Shown piece after piece: positions 43,388 to 53,175 of a DNA stretch of 64,000 nucleotides (position 1 is the stretch's first letter; each line of letters begins with the position of its first letter). The notes below the pieces were generated by a model. That model was not told where the DNA came from. It made no database searches and saw nothing but the letters and a program-made list of their open reading frames with translations. Origin of the DNA: Pelagibaculum spongiae (GTDB taxonomy: Bacteria; Pseudomonadota; Gammaproteobacteria; Enterobacterales; Pelagibaculaceae). Location: the NCBI RefSeq assembly GCF_003097315.1, contig NZ_QDDL01000002.1:558001-622000 (forward strand). Reading direction: 5' to 3'. The translations under genes were made by a program, and so were the position numbers.

Positions 43388-44902
43388 CTAACCCACCCTT
43401 TCTTGCGCCAACTTTTCAGCGCGAAGTTCACCTTCAAACTCGGCCTCTTCGGCCAATTGGCACAGCTGTGCTGAGTCGGAAGATTGTGGGTTTAGAGTGC
43501 AAGGTAATGATTCTTGCTCGGCAGCTTCTTGCTGCTCTTCCAGCAATGGTGCTTTGACCACCATCGGTACTTCGGCCAGTTTGTTTTCCAGACTGGTGAT
43601 ATGCCGCATTGCCAATACCATAGCGATAATAGCAAAGATAATGCCACCGATTGCTTGGCCTGCTAACACGCCATATGCACCTGCCATCTGCGAGCCAATT
43701 ACTACAAATGGAATGGTGCCTAGCGTTGCTCTCGCCCAGTTTAACCCTGTTGACCAGGTCGCTTTACCCAAATTATTAAATGCCGCATTCGAGACAAACA
43801 AAAACGCATTAAACAGAAAACTGATCGCAATATAGCTACAGAAAAATTGCACTAGTTGCGCCGCATTTCCTTGGGCATTGAACAAGCCTGCAATTTGGTC
43901 TTGCAGTAGCAATAACAAGATCGAGACAGAGACAATATAAATACCAGAAAATAGATAAGCATCTTTCAAACTCTGGCGAACTCTCGGCATTAAATTAGCA
44001 CCAAAGTTTTGGCCAATGATTGGGCCAATCGCCCCAGACAGTGCAAACACCACACCAAAAGAAACCGGAATCAACCGTCCAACAATTGCATAACCCGCAA
44101 CAAAGCCATCGCCATATTCAGCAATTGAACGGGTGACAAATGCCGAGCTAATCGGTGTTGCCAAATTGGTCGCCATTGCTGGTAGCGCCACTTTTAGGAT
44201 AAAGGGTAAATCTCTTTGGAAATGTGCCGGAATAAATCTACCAATTAAGCCGTGCTTAACCACCACGCCATAAGCCGATACCAGCATCATGGTCAGTCGT
44301 GCTAATACTGATGCAATGGCCGCACCTTCTATCCCCATCGAGAAAGCAAAGATAAACACCGGATCTAACATGGCATTCACCGCACCGCCGGCCAATGATG
44401 AGTTCATCGACAACTTGGCATCACCAACTGCGCGTAATCCGGCACCAAAACTCATTGCCAGCGCTAAAAGCGGCATGGAAGGAATGATGATTTTCAGATA
44501 AGACTCGGCCAGTCGGTGCACTTCACCTTGGGCACCCACCCATGAAAGTAGCTGTGGAATCATCAGCCAAGTCACTAATGCCACCAAGCAGCTAACGATA
44601 ATTGCCAAGGCAACCGCATTAATCATTAACCGGTTGGCTTTACCTCGATTACGCTCACCCAATGCCCGAGAAACTGTGGCAGTGGTTGCGATGGATAAAC
44701 CAATACTGATTGAAGTGGTTAAGAATAATATGGTTGAAGCGTAACCAACTGCTGCGGCTAGAAAGTCTTCACCCAACAAACTGAGAAAAAACAGATCCAG
44801 CATATCGACCAAAAATAGCGTTGTAAGACCCATCGCTCCGCTCATGCTCATGGCAATAACATGGCGCATGGTCGAACCTTGTACAAAACGAGGTTGGGTC
44901 AA
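43388..44902 (-). CDS. MATE-family efflux transporter
   Basis: 504 residues with 12 hydrophobic helices in two homologous halves. Shows the MATE internal pattern (LPLLALAMSFGAGLRAVGDAKLS in the first half, LFVSNAAFNNLGKATWSTGLN in the second). Such proteins export cationic compounds or drugs with Na+ or H+. The start is TTG 44902, supported by GGAG seven bases upstream; ATG 44869 would remove eleven residues. The last about 55 residues are a Glu/Gln-rich cytoplasmic tail not usual in the family. Convergent with the Lrp gene, eight bases away. Confidence 0.88.
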   Translation of the reverse strand: MTQPRFVQGSTMRHVIAMSMSGAMGLTTLFLVDMLDLFFLSLLGEDFLAAAVGYASTILFLTTSISIGLSIATTATVSRALGERNRGKANRLMINAVALAIIVSCLVALVTWLMIPQLLSWVGAQGEVHRLAESYLKIIIPSMPLLALAMSFGAGLRAVGDAKLSMNSSLAGGAVNAMLDPVFIFAFSMGIEGAAIASVLARLTMMLVSAYGVVVKHGLIGRFIPAHFQRDLPFILKVALPAMATNLATPISSAFVTRSIAEYGDGFVAGYAIVGRLIPVSFGVVFALSGAIGPIIGQNFGANLMPRVRQSLKDAYLFSGIYIVSVSILLLLLQDQIAGLFNAQGNAAQLVQFFCSYIAISFLFNAFLFVSNAAFNNLGKATWSTGLNWARATLGTIPFVVIGSQMAGAYGVLAGQAIGGIIFAIIAMVLAMRHITSLENKLAEVPMVVKAPLLEEQQEAAEQESLPCTLNPQSSDSAQLCQLAEEAEFEGELRAEKLAQERVG

Positions 44903-45145
44903 AATACGGCTCCGATGACTAAGATAAAAAATGACTTTAAAACTGATAGGTTGTTCATAGTTAAATCCAATCAGATAACGCTTTCCTGATGGTTTTCAGC
45001 TAAGATTGATGGTGCAGTTCAGCAGGTTGAAACCTTGGAAACTAGGCATCGAAATATTTGTCTCTGACAATTAGGCCTAGCTAAGTTGAACACTGCCAAC
45101 CAGAGATGCGGATCATAACAGCCGCCGCCACATCGAGACATATTT

Positions 45146-46063
45146 ATGACCCTGACAGAACTGAAATACATCGTCGCCGTTGCCAGAGAAGCGCATTTTG
45201 GTCGCGCAGCAGAAGCCTGCTTTGTCAGCCAGCCCACCTTGAGTGTAGCGGTGAAAAAACTGGAAGAAGAGCTGGGTATTACGCTATTTGAACGTGGTAA
45301 AAGCGAAGTCAGAATTACCGATATTGGCGAGCGAATTGTTGAACAAGCCGCCCGAGTATTATCTGAGAGTGAAAACATCAAACAGATCGCTTTTACTGCT
45401 AAAGATCCACTGGCAGGCCCATTACGTTTAGGTGCCATCTACACCATTGGGCCATATATTTTACCTAGCCTAATTCCCAATCTGCGTGCCATGGCACCGC
45501 AAATGCCGATGATTCTGCAAGAAGATTTTACTGCTAATTTGCGGGTGAAACTGCGCCGTGGTGAGCTGGACGTCATTTTGATTGCTCTGCCATTTGAAGA
45601 GCAAGGCGTAGAAGTGATGCCGCTGTACCAAGAGCCCTTTGAGGCACTATTGCCGCAAGATCACAGCCTGTGCAAAAAAGAGTTGGTTAACGCTGAAGAT
45701 ATGAGCAAAGAAAACTTATTACTGCTCGGTGAAGGCCATTGCTTCCGTGATCAGGTATTAGAAGTTTGCCCTAGCCGACAAGTGCTCGATAGCACCCATA
45801 CCAAAGTTGAAGGCACTTCGCTAGAAACCCTGCGTCATATGGTTGCTTCTGGCATGGGCGTGACAATTTTGCCAAGTTCTGCGTTGGGCGAAGGCCAGTA
45901 CGATACCAATTTGTTAGTGGCTCGACCTTTCTGCGACCCTAAGCCTAGCCGAGTCGTTGCACTAGCATGGCGAAGTAGTTTTCCACGACCACAAGCCATC
46001 GAAGTAGTTCGCAAGGCCATTTTACAATGTGAGCCGATTGCCGACTTAAAAACGGCTAGCTAG
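45146..46063 (+). CDS. oxyR: Hydrogen peroxide-sensing regulator OxyR
   Basis: 305 residues, LysR type. HTH: LKYIVAVAREAHFGRAAEACFVSQPTLSVAVKKLEEELGITLFER. The redox motif GEGHCFRDQVLEVC contains the peroxidatic Cys and the resolving Cys eight residues later, as in E. coli OxyR Cys199/Cys208. Oxidised OxyR activates peroxide-defence genes. Start ATG 45146 has a GAG nine bases upstream. A shared terminator follows (46206). Confidence 0.96.
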   Translation: MTLTELKYIVAVAREAHFGRAAEACFVSQPTLSVAVKKLEEELGITLFERGKSEVRITDIGERIVEQAARVLSESENIKQIAFTAKDPLAGPLRLGAIYTIGPYILPSLIPNLRAMAPQMPMILQEDFTANLRVKLRRGELDVILIALPFEEQGVEVMPLYQEPFEALLPQDHSLCKKELVNAEDMSKENLLLLGEGHCFRDQVLEVCPSRQVLDSTHTKVEGTSLETLRHMVASGMGVTILPSSALGEGQYDTNLLVARPFCDPKPSRVVALAWRSSFPRPQAIEVVRKAILQCEPIADLKTAS

Positions 46064-46205
46064 CAGTGATGCTTCTTTAAAAGATAAATTCCGTCTCTGG
46101 AAATCGTCGCGCCGGCATCCTGGCAGATAATTGCTCCCGGCATTATCTGCATTCCTCACATCCATGTGAGTTCCTCCTTGCGGTATACATTCCATCCCTG
46201 GAAAT

Positions 46206-46240
46206 AAAACGCCAAACTGAAATCAGTTTGGCGTTTTTTA
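46206..46240 (+). terminator. Terminator between the convergent genes oxyR and TetR
   Basis: 15-bp near-perfect stem (AAAACGCCAAACTGA / TCAGTTTGGCGTTTT), loop AA. Symmetric, so usable by both genes. Confidence 0.9.
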
Positions 46241-46268
46241 ATTCAATTTAGCTTCGCGCTTGAGTGCT

Positions 46269-46898
46269 TTAACTCTTGGGAACAATGCCATGAATTAAAA
46301 TATCCATCACACCCCGGGCAAAGCCTTGTGAGTCTTTAGCAAAATCTAGCCCAGTCATTGCATTGAGTGCCGACTTACTCTGGAAGAAAAACATATTGCT
46401 ACTGACCATTAAGGTAGCTAGCAATGCAGGGTCGATATCTTCTCGCAATAATCCAGCTTGCTGGCCAGCCGTCAGTAATTTAATAAAGCGAATAAAGCGA
46501 ATATCAAACTGAGCAATAACCTTTTCTGCCGGTACGTTAGCAGCCGATAAACCTGCTCGACCAAGCTCTCGGGTCATTAAACGCGTGCTATCAGGATTTT
46601 GCTCCAGCGATGCTAAAAACCCGCAGTGCAGTAGGGTAATTCGCTCTTCAAAAGTCGAATTTTCTGGAATAGGCGTGCTATCCATAACGTCTGAAGCACT
46701 CTCACAGGCCATTTCTAGCACCGCTAGATAGAGCGCTTCTTTGTTGGAAAAATGGTGAAAAATATTGGCTTTGCTAACACCTGCCTCAGTGGCTAGTCGG
46801 TTCATCGAGACACCTGCATAACCTTCACGGGCAAACATTTGGGTCGCGGTTTGAAGAATCGCTCTGGCGCCCAGGCTATCTGGTCTGTTTTGACTCAT
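46269..46898 (-). CDS. TetR-family transcriptional regulator
   Basis: 209 residues. HTH GYAGVSMNRLATEAGVSKANIFHHFSNKEALY (about 25-56), then a C-terminal ligand domain with the MFFFQSKSAL stretch. Not similar to the two TetR paralogues at 27154-28583 outside the HTH. Target unknown. Confidence 0.9.
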   Translation of the reverse strand: MSQNRPDSLGARAILQTATQMFAREGYAGVSMNRLATEAGVSKANIFHHFSNKEALYLAVLEMACESASDVMDSTPIPENSTFEERITLLHCGFLASLEQNPDSTRLMTRELGRAGLSAANVPAEKVIAQFDIRFIRFIKLLTAGQQAGLLREDIDPALLATLMVSSNMFFFQSKSALNAMTGLDFAKDSQGFARGVMDILIHGIVPKS

Positions 46899-46976
46899 CG
46901 CTTCATATAGAAAAAGATCAATTCAGCCAGATTAGCCCAAGCACACTCAAGCAACAAACACTTGTGACCAATGGTT

Positions 46977-47135
46977 TTATCTATAGCGTGAATTATGAGA
47001 CTTCCTCTGGGTAGCTTTAAGGCTGGCATGGGCTCGACTAGTTCGCTTAACACGGGATGCTTTCATCAGCTGTCCATCACCAGATGCTGAGTCAATTGAA
47101 ATACCAGTGGCGGGGGCGCGATTCCTTCTAGGCAT
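46977..47135 (-). CDS. Small basic protein, 52 residues, unknown
   Basis: ATG 47135 is preceded by AAAGGATTATACCC, a good ribosome site. The protein begins MPRRNRAPATGISIDS and is strongly basic (many Arg and Lys, e.g. KASRVKRTSRAHASLKATQRK), which fits a ribosome- or nucleic-acid-binding peptide. It lies 78 bp upstream of the TetR gene on the same strand. Below the usual length cut-off, so often missed. Confidence 0.5.
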   Translation of the reverse strand: MPRRNRAPATGISIDSASGDGQLMKASRVKRTSRAHASLKATQRKSHNSRYR

Positions 47136-47255
47136 GGGTATAATCCTTTACAGCAGATACAACGAGACAGCCTTTTAATCATTGTTTTAGACAGTTAAAA
47201 CGCGATTCAAGCTATCCCACTCCCTGTAAAAATTAGTTAAGAACCATAGCGGGCA

Positions 47256-48173
47256 ATGATAGAAATCTCACAAAACAGCGGTTTACTTAATCCATCCGAC
47301 CAATGCTATTTTTCTGGTTGTCCGATGTGGCAACACAGTCAATGGGATGGCAGCCTGTGCAGCCCCGGCATCCATCAACAAAAAATGTTGTACGAATACA
47401 GCCGAGCATTTAATTCAGTCGAAGGCAATACCACCTTTTATGCCACGCCGACTAAAGAACGGGTGAAAGGCTGGGCCGATCTCACCCCTACCGGTTTTCA
47501 GTTTTGTTTTAAATTTCCACAGCAGATTACCCACCATCTGATGTTGGCCGGTAGCCAAAGAGAAACCGAGCAGTTTCTCGATGTCATGGGCACGATTGAA
47601 GATCGGTTAGGCAGTTTTCTGATTCAGCTACCGCCGGGCTTTTCTCCACAACAGATCGACCTGTTAGCAGGTTACCTTGACCGACTTCCCAAATCTTTTC
47701 GCTATGCTGTGGAGGTACGCCATTTGCGCTTTTTTACTAATACTAATGATTCGCATCTTCTTGATCAGACACTGAGCTCTCGGGGTATTGATCGAGTATG
47801 CTTCGACAGCCGGGCCTTGTTCAGCATGCCCGCTGAACTAGCAAAAGCAGATCTGTTAATCGCTGATGCCTTTGCTAAAAAGCCCCGGTTACCGGTGAAA
47901 CCCAGAGCGATTGCCAAACGCCCAATGGTGCGTTTGATCGGCTTACTCACACCGCAACAAAATCTGCCGTGGCTAGAACAATGGGCCGACAAATTCGCCT
48001 TGTGGATAACTCAAGGTCGTCAGCCCTATATCTTTTTGCACACCCCAGATAACCGACTGGCACCTCAGATGTGCCGGGAATTTCATAAGCTGCTGCAACA
48101 ACGATTGCCGCAGTTAGCTGCATTACCTGAATGGCCGGGCGAAGGCTTTCCCAGCCAACAAGGTTTGCTATAG
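47256..48173 (+). CDS. DUF72-family protein (YecE-like)
   Basis: 305 residues forming a TIM-barrel-like fold. The family hallmarks seen are SQWDGSLCSPGIHQQKMLYEYSRAFNSVEGNTTFYATP near the N-terminus and GWADLTPTGFQFCFKFPQQITH. Function is unknown in the family. It precedes moaB by 60 bp in the same direction and may be co-transcribed. Confidence 0.9.
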   Translation: MIEISQNSGLLNPSDQCYFSGCPMWQHSQWDGSLCSPGIHQQKMLYEYSRAFNSVEGNTTFYATPTKERVKGWADLTPTGFQFCFKFPQQITHHLMLAGSQRETEQFLDVMGTIEDRLGSFLIQLPPGFSPQQIDLLAGYLDRLPKSFRYAVEVRHLRFFTNTNDSHLLDQTLSSRGIDRVCFDSRALFSMPAELAKADLLIADAFAKKPRLPVKPRAIAKRPMVRLIGLLTPQQNLPWLEQWADKFALWITQGRQPYIFLHTPDNRLAPQMCREFHKLLQQRLPQLAALPEWPGEGFPSQQGLL

Positions 48174-48233
48174 CATTTGCTGTCACTTTATGGCGTATCG
48201 ACACCATGTCGAACGTTATTACTGGAGAAAAAT

Positions 48234-48788
48234 ATGGCCCACGTTAGATTTGACGATCTGGTTCCACTGCACATTGCAGTTTTAACCGTTAGCGATACCC
48301 GTACTTTGGAAAACGACACCTCTGGCCAGTATCTGGTCGATCAGCTGCAAGAAGCCGGCCATAAATTGGTGGATCGAGCGATCATACAAGATGACGTTTA
48401 CCAGCTACGTGCCAAGGTATCTGCCTGGATTGCCGATGAAAATGTTCAGGTTGTATTAATGACCGGTGGCACCGGCTTTACTGCTCGCGACAATACGCCA
48501 CAGGCAATGCGCCCATTATTCGATAGCGAAATTCAGGGTTTTGGTGAATTATTCCGCCAGCTGTCTTACGACGATATCGGCAGCTCAACTATTCAGTCTC
48601 GCTCGGTAGCTGGATTTGCTAACGGCTCGGTGATTTTTTGTATGCCAGGTTCTACTGGTGCCTGCCGCTTGGGCTGGACAAAAATTCTAAAAGAGCAATT
48701 AGACAGTCGTCACAAGCCATGTAATTTCGTTCCTCAGCTGAAATTGTTTGATAACCAGGAAGCAATGAAATGTCAGAGCCGCGGTTAG
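48234..48788 (+). CDS. moaB: Molybdopterin adenylyltransferase / MoaB
   Basis: 184 residues. MoCF-fold: IAVLTVSDTRTLENDTSGQYLVDQL, MTGGTGFTARDNTP (GGTG loop), GSVIFCMPGSTGACRLGWTKI. It adenylylates or binds molybdopterin in cofactor synthesis. ATG 48234 is chosen (TGGAG six bases upstream and MAHVRFDD conserved); the frame is open to 48177. Overlaps moeA by 19 bp, so both are co-translated. Confidence 0.93.
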   Translation: MAHVRFDDLVPLHIAVLTVSDTRTLENDTSGQYLVDQLQEAGHKLVDRAIIQDDVYQLRAKVSAWIADENVQVVLMTGGTGFTARDNTPQAMRPLFDSEIQGFGELFRQLSYDDIGSSTIQSRSVAGFANGSVIFCMPGSTGACRLGWTKILKEQLDSRHKPCNFVPQLKLFDNQEAMKCQSRG

Positions 48789-50056
48789 ATTCAACCTCAA
48801 AATCAGCCAATGAAACTGCTGGCGGCGGTGATTGTGATTGCAGCCGCTTTGAAAAGCCCGGCGGATTAATGCCAGTTGCCAAGGCACTGGAATTATTGCT
48901 GTGTGCCGCCAAACCTGTGACCGACACAGAATCTATTCCTTTGTCTCAAGCATTGGATCGGGTATTAGCCAAAACGATTCATTCACCGATCGCTGTTCCA
49001 CCAGCCGATAACAGTGCAATGGACGGCTATGCTCTGAATACCGAAGACACAGGGTCAGCAGCTGCAACCTTGCCGATTAGTCAGCGTATTCCAGCGGGGC
49101 ATGCACCTAAGCAATTAAAGCCAGGTACTGCCGCACGTATTTTCACTGGCGCACCTGTACCTCTCGGCGCAAATGCCGTGGTGATGCAAGAGCAGTGTGT
49201 TGCTACCGAAGGTCTGGTGACTCTGCCTGCAGACATTCGTCCCGGTCAAAATGTTCGTCCTGCCGGACAGGACATTCAGCCAGGCGCTTTGGCACTAGAA
49301 GCCGGGCAACGACTTCGCGGACAAGAATTGGGCTTTTTAGCCTCGCTGGGTGTTTCTCAAGTTGAAGTATTCCGCAAACTGAAAATTGCCGTGATCTCCA
49401 CGGGTGATGAACTGGTTGAGCCGGGAACCGCTTTAGCCGCCGGAAAAATTTACAATTCCAATCGCTACACCTTAATGGGGTTAATCCAGCGATTAGGCAT
49501 GGATTATATCGATTGCGGCGTAGTTCCTGACGATCGCCAAGCAACTATTGAAGCTTTCTCTGCTGCTGCAAAAACGGCTGACGTAGTAATTACTTCTGGC
49601 GGCGTATCGGTCGGTGAAGAAGATCACGTAAAAGCAGTAGTCGAACAACTCGGCCGATTGGATATGTGGAAACTGTGTATTAAACCGGGCAAGCCATTAA
49701 GCTTCGGTGAAATTAACGGCACACCATTCCTTGGCTTACCGGGCAACCCGGCTGCAGTGCTGGTGACTTTCTGCGTATTGGGCACCAGTTATTTACGCAA
49801 ACTGTCTGGCGAAAATGTTAAACCGCCAGCGGCACGTAAAATGATTGCAGACTTTGAATGGCTAAAAGCCGGCAAGCGCCAAGAATATTTACGCGCACGC
49901 ATCGGTGAAAAAGGTATTGAGAGTTATCCAAACCAAAGCTCAGGCATGTTGTCATCAGCTTGCTGGGCCGATGGTTTAGCTGTCGTACCGGTCGATAGCA
50001 CTGTTGCTAAAGGCGATATGGTTGAATTTTATTCTTTTGCAGATTTATTGGGGTAG
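48770..50056 (+). CDS. moeA: Molybdopterin molybdenumtransferase MoeA
   Basis: 428 residues. Inserts molybdate into adenylylated molybdopterin. Conserved elements: VPPADNSAMDGYAL, RIFTGAPVPLGANAVVMQE, VAVISTGDELVE-type (IAVISTGDELVEPGT), TSGGVSVGEEDHVK, KPGKPLSFGEINGTPFLGLPGNPAAV. The N-terminal 35 residues include a Gly/Cys stretch (GGGDCDCSRFEKPGGLMP) seen in related gammaproteobacterial MoeA. Followed by a terminator. Confidence 0.95.
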   Translation: MSEPRLDSTSKSANETAGGGDCDCSRFEKPGGLMPVAKALELLLCAAKPVTDTESIPLSQALDRVLAKTIHSPIAVPPADNSAMDGYALNTEDTGSAAATLPISQRIPAGHAPKQLKPGTAARIFTGAPVPLGANAVVMQEQCVATEGLVTLPADIRPGQNVRPAGQDIQPGALALEAGQRLRGQELGFLASLGVSQVEVFRKLKIAVISTGDELVEPGTALAAGKIYNSNRYTLMGLIQRLGMDYIDCGVVPDDRQATIEAFSAAAKTADVVITSGGVSVGEEDHVKAVVEQLGRLDMWKLCIKPGKPLSFGEINGTPFLGLPGNPAAVLVTFCVLGTSYLRKLSGENVKPPAARKMIADFEWLKAGKRQEYLRARIGEKGIESYPNQSSGMLSSACWADGLAVVPVDSTVAKGDMVEFYSFADLLG

Positions 50057-50105
50057 ACATTGGGATAGGTATTGAGATAATTTTTCTTTCAATATCGTCT
50101 CAAAT

Positions 50106-50135
50106 AAAGACGCCCTGATTATTCAGGGCGTCTTT
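50106..50135 (+). terminator. Terminator between moeA and the secreted-protein operon
   Basis: Perfect 13-bp stem AAAGACGCCCTGA / TCAGGGCGTCTTT with loop TTAT. Convergent genes share it. Confidence 0.9.
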
Positions 50136-50165
50136 GGGTTAAAAAAGTATTTATAACATCAGAGA

Positions 50166-51827
50166 TTAAAAATCATCGTCATCTAATTCAGGCGCTGCAA
50201 AAACACTGGTGCTAACCGTTGCTTTTCCCGATGACTGTTGTTTTTTACTTGCCGGCTTAGTTGATTTTTTTACCGTATTAACTTCTACAGATTTCGCAGG
50301 CACATTCGAAGAAATTACTAATGGTTGGCTTTCAGCAGCTTTCAAATTTGCTTCATTTTTTGCTTTAACCTGCCGCCGCCCTTCATTCACTCTCGTAGCT
50401 ATTACTGCATTACTATAATTTCTCGCTTCCGCTTGTAATGCACTTACAGCGCTATCTGAGGAAATTGCGTATAACACTACATATAAATTTTGACCGGAAA
50501 CTGGGTGCTTAACTTTACGGCTCAATAATTTACTCATACCACTAATTTGTCGATTTTCAATCGATTGACGGGTTTTTTCAGCAAAACTGGAAGCCACAGT
50601 TGTAGAGTCTTTACCACCTAATTCGGTGCCTCGAGTTTGCATTGCAATGGTAGCTTGCTTATGTGTTTCTAAATCAGCAAACAACGATACCGCCACTTCT
50701 TTACGCGCCATTATATCGGCAATACCTTTAGCCTTACGCTTGGCTGAAGAAGAACCTTCAAGTAATGTGCCGTAGGCACCAATAAACCAACGCACACCGT
50801 CTTTATCGCGAAATTGTCGAGAACCAACCATGGTCGATAAATCTTGTGTTTTAGACCATTCATTAATTGTTCTACCTTTTTTAGATTTAGTTTTTACAAC
50901 TTTACCTAATAAGATATTTTGAGCAGCTTTTTCTAGCTTTTCGCTCCAAACCACTAAAACTGCTAACTGATATTCTTCTTCCTCAGCATCCCATGATTCA
51001 GCTTGTGCTAAAATAGTTGCGCCGAGTAGCGGTGCTTTAGCCAGTGCAGATACTTTACTGTTACTCTCCAGCTTAACTTCGCCAGCAATAGCTTGTGCCT
51101 GCTGCTGTAACGAATCCAAGTCACCACTTGCTGACTGATAGCGTTCCAACGCTTTATCATAAGATTTTCTATTTTTTTCTTCTATTAAACCTTGGTCAAA
51201 AGAATCATCTAGTTTTTTAATAATCGCAGACATAGCAGTCTTTGAGAGCTGCCCCCAAGTCACTCCTTCCAGTTTTTTTGCTTCGGCTTCATCTACTTGG
51301 CTTAGCAGTTTCACCATTTTTTCTTGCTGTTTGGCAATTTTATTTTGCAGCTTATTATATTTTGCATTCAACGCTTCATGGACATCTGTACCAGGTGCGG
51401 TCATCTGGTCAGTTGCAGACATTTCAGTCCGCATGAATTCAATAACTTTAGCCTTAGCACCCATAGAAGCCATGGTTGAAAATAAGCTTCTCTTTGCAAT
51501 AAAATCAGTATCGTATGATGGATCTTCTACATCAAAGCTTTCACTATAAACCACAAACATTCGTTTCTTTTTATCATCCCATCCTTCTCGCCAATTCTTG
51601 GATGACAAGTATTCATTAAGCTGGTCTTCAGCACTAACGAAATCAGTTGGTTGCTCCTGGGTATATGGTGCTTTTACTGATTCATTAATCGCTGCAGTCG
51701 CTGAATCAACAACTGCAACTTGATCGATAGTACCACTATCAGCTGGAACGAAATCTTGTGCAGATACCGCACATGAAAATATTAAAGATAGTGCAAGTAT
51801 TGTTTTTGATAACTTTATATTAAACAT
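50166..51827 (-). CDS. Exported protein, DUF6844-like, last gene of a five-gene operon
   Basis: 553 residues with a Sec signal peptide (first ~23 residues, ending VSAQ). Residues 63-130 (QLNEYLSSKNWREGWDDKKKRMFVVYSE, AKRSLFSTMASMGAKAKVIEFMRTEMSA) and a long helical stretch with heptad-like Leu/Lys pattern (about 150-260), then VVWSEKLEKAAQ and RWFIGAYGTLLEGSS. These resemble proteins annotated DUF6844, from memory. The C-terminus is Lys/Ser-rich with a DDDD end. It lies 40 bp after the TPR-like gene and is probably in one transcript with it. Function unknown. Confidence 0.65.
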   Translation of the reverse strand: MFNIKLSKTILALSLIFSCAVSAQDFVPADSGTIDQVAVVDSATAAINESVKAPYTQEQPTDFVSAEDQLNEYLSSKNWREGWDDKKKRMFVVYSESFDVEDPSYDTDFIAKRSLFSTMASMGAKAKVIEFMRTEMSATDQMTAPGTDVHEALNAKYNKLQNKIAKQQEKMVKLLSQVDEAEAKKLEGVTWGQLSKTAMSAIIKKLDDSFDQGLIEEKNRKSYDKALERYQSASGDLDSLQQQAQAIAGEVKLESNSKVSALAKAPLLGATILAQAESWDAEEEEYQLAVLVVWSEKLEKAAQNILLGKVVKTKSKKGRTINEWSKTQDLSTMVGSRQFRDKDGVRWFIGAYGTLLEGSSSAKRKAKGIADIMARKEVAVSLFADLETHKQATIAMQTRGTELGGKDSTTVASSFAEKTRQSIENRQISGMSKLLSRKVKHPVSGQNLYVVLYAISSDSAVSALQAEARNYSNAVIATRVNEGRRQVKAKNEANLKAAESQPLVISSNVPAKSVEVNTVKKSTKPASKKQQSSGKATVSTSVFAAPELDDDDF

Positions 51828-51867
51828 AAAAATAAACCTTTATATGTAAAGAAAAGAGAAGCAAAAA

Positions 51868-53175
51868 TTATTTTTTGATTTGCTGCATCCCCCAATCTGA
51901 AATAGTAAATGTATTCTTCAACTTCCTAGCAATAGAAATTATTCTATCTGCCCGATCTGTATCACCGAACCGCTTGATTACTCTGGATAGATTTATCCAA
52001 TTATCAATATTTTCTGGCTCTAACAACAATGCTTGAGAGAAACCAGCTTGTGCTGCACCGTTCAGCTTATACGCCAGAAAAATAGACCCGAGCTTTCGCC
52101 ATACATGAGGCTGGTTCGGTTGAATGTTTAAAGAACGAATCATCAAAGATGTTATTCTCTTAGGATCAACACCCTTACTGTACATATCAAAAGCATCAGC
52201 ATTAAGTTTTTCTATATCTTCAGAAACTCCAACACGATGGTGAAATAATACAAATCCAGAGTTATCGAGAACTGAATTTACTACTGAAAATTGATCGCTC
52301 TCACTTAAAACACTATCAAACATACCAAGCGATATATTTTCCGATAAATAATTCTGAAGATCTTCTTCTCGTGGATACACAGAGTTACAGAAAGAAGGTG
52401 CTGTAAACCTAATTAACATCGGATATCGATAACTCGCCACATCATCTTGAATTCGCTTACAACGCTCTAAATCTGTTGAAATTTTAAAAGCATCATTTAA
52501 CCAATTGAAAATAATTGGATAATAAAAATTTTGCTTCGTTTGGCTATCTTGTGCAGAAAATGATATTGCTAATTGGGTCAGATCAAGCGCTGAAAAATAG
52601 TCTCTCAATCGTTGATAATCATTTGATTCATTGGCTTTTGAAAATACATAGATAAGTGCCGATTCTTCATCGATAGATAATTTTTCGTTTACAATTTCAG
52701 GTTTAATTTTTTCCTTAGAAAAAGCGACTACCACGCGCCTAGTACAACCACCGATATCTCTATCGATGATTCTATAAGCATCAGCCATCATTTTTCCAAT
52801 TGCTGCATTTTTCAACCGAGCGACACTATATGTAATGTCTTCGGCTAACCTGCCTTTGTACGCACTCTTGATTTTGTTATTAGTAATTTTTTTATCAGTA
52901 AAATAGCTTGCAGCATTTTCAATAATTTTTTCGTATGCAACTTTTGATTCTTTCGTTCCCGAAAACTTCTTTTTAACCAAGCACATTTGTTCTGTAACGA
53001 AAAAGACAAACTGGTTTTTTTCAACAATAACTGAACCAGAATTCAATTCAATTTCGCTAGAAAGCTTATTAAAATCAGCCAACGCATGAGCTGCAACTGA
53101 AGTATTACTCGCCATCAGCAACGAAGGAAAGATTACAGAAAATGCAACAAACAAAACTTTTATAATTTTTTTCAT
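51868..53175 (-). CDS. Exported protein with C-terminal TPR-like repeats
   Basis: 435 residues. Signal peptide of about 22 residues (MKKIIKVLFVAFSVIFPSLLMA). Cysteines at about 64, 143, 243 and 267. The C-terminal 100 residues contain two TPR-like units (HVWRKLGSIFLAYKLNGAAQAGFSQALLLEP, then DNWINLSRVIKRFGDTDRADR). The start overlaps the end of the upstream gene by ATGA. Acts in the periplasm or at the outer membrane; no specific role readable. Confidence 0.65.
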   Translation of the reverse strand: MKKIIKVLFVAFSVIFPSLLMASNTSVAAHALADFNKLSSEIELNSGSVIVEKNQFVFFVTEQMCLVKKKFSGTKESKVAYEKIIENAASYFTDKKITNNKIKSAYKGRLAEDITYSVARLKNAAIGKMMADAYRIIDRDIGGCTRRVVVAFSKEKIKPEIVNEKLSIDEESALIYVFSKANESNDYQRLRDYFSALDLTQLAISFSAQDSQTKQNFYYPIIFNWLNDAFKISTDLERCKRIQDDVASYRYPMLIRFTAPSFCNSVYPREEDLQNYLSENISLGMFDSVLSESDQFSVVNSVLDNSGFVLFHHRVGVSEDIEKLNADAFDMYSKGVDPKRITSLMIRSLNIQPNQPHVWRKLGSIFLAYKLNGAAQAGFSQALLLEPENIDNWINLSRVIKRFGDTDRADRIISIARKLKNTFTISDWGMQQIKK

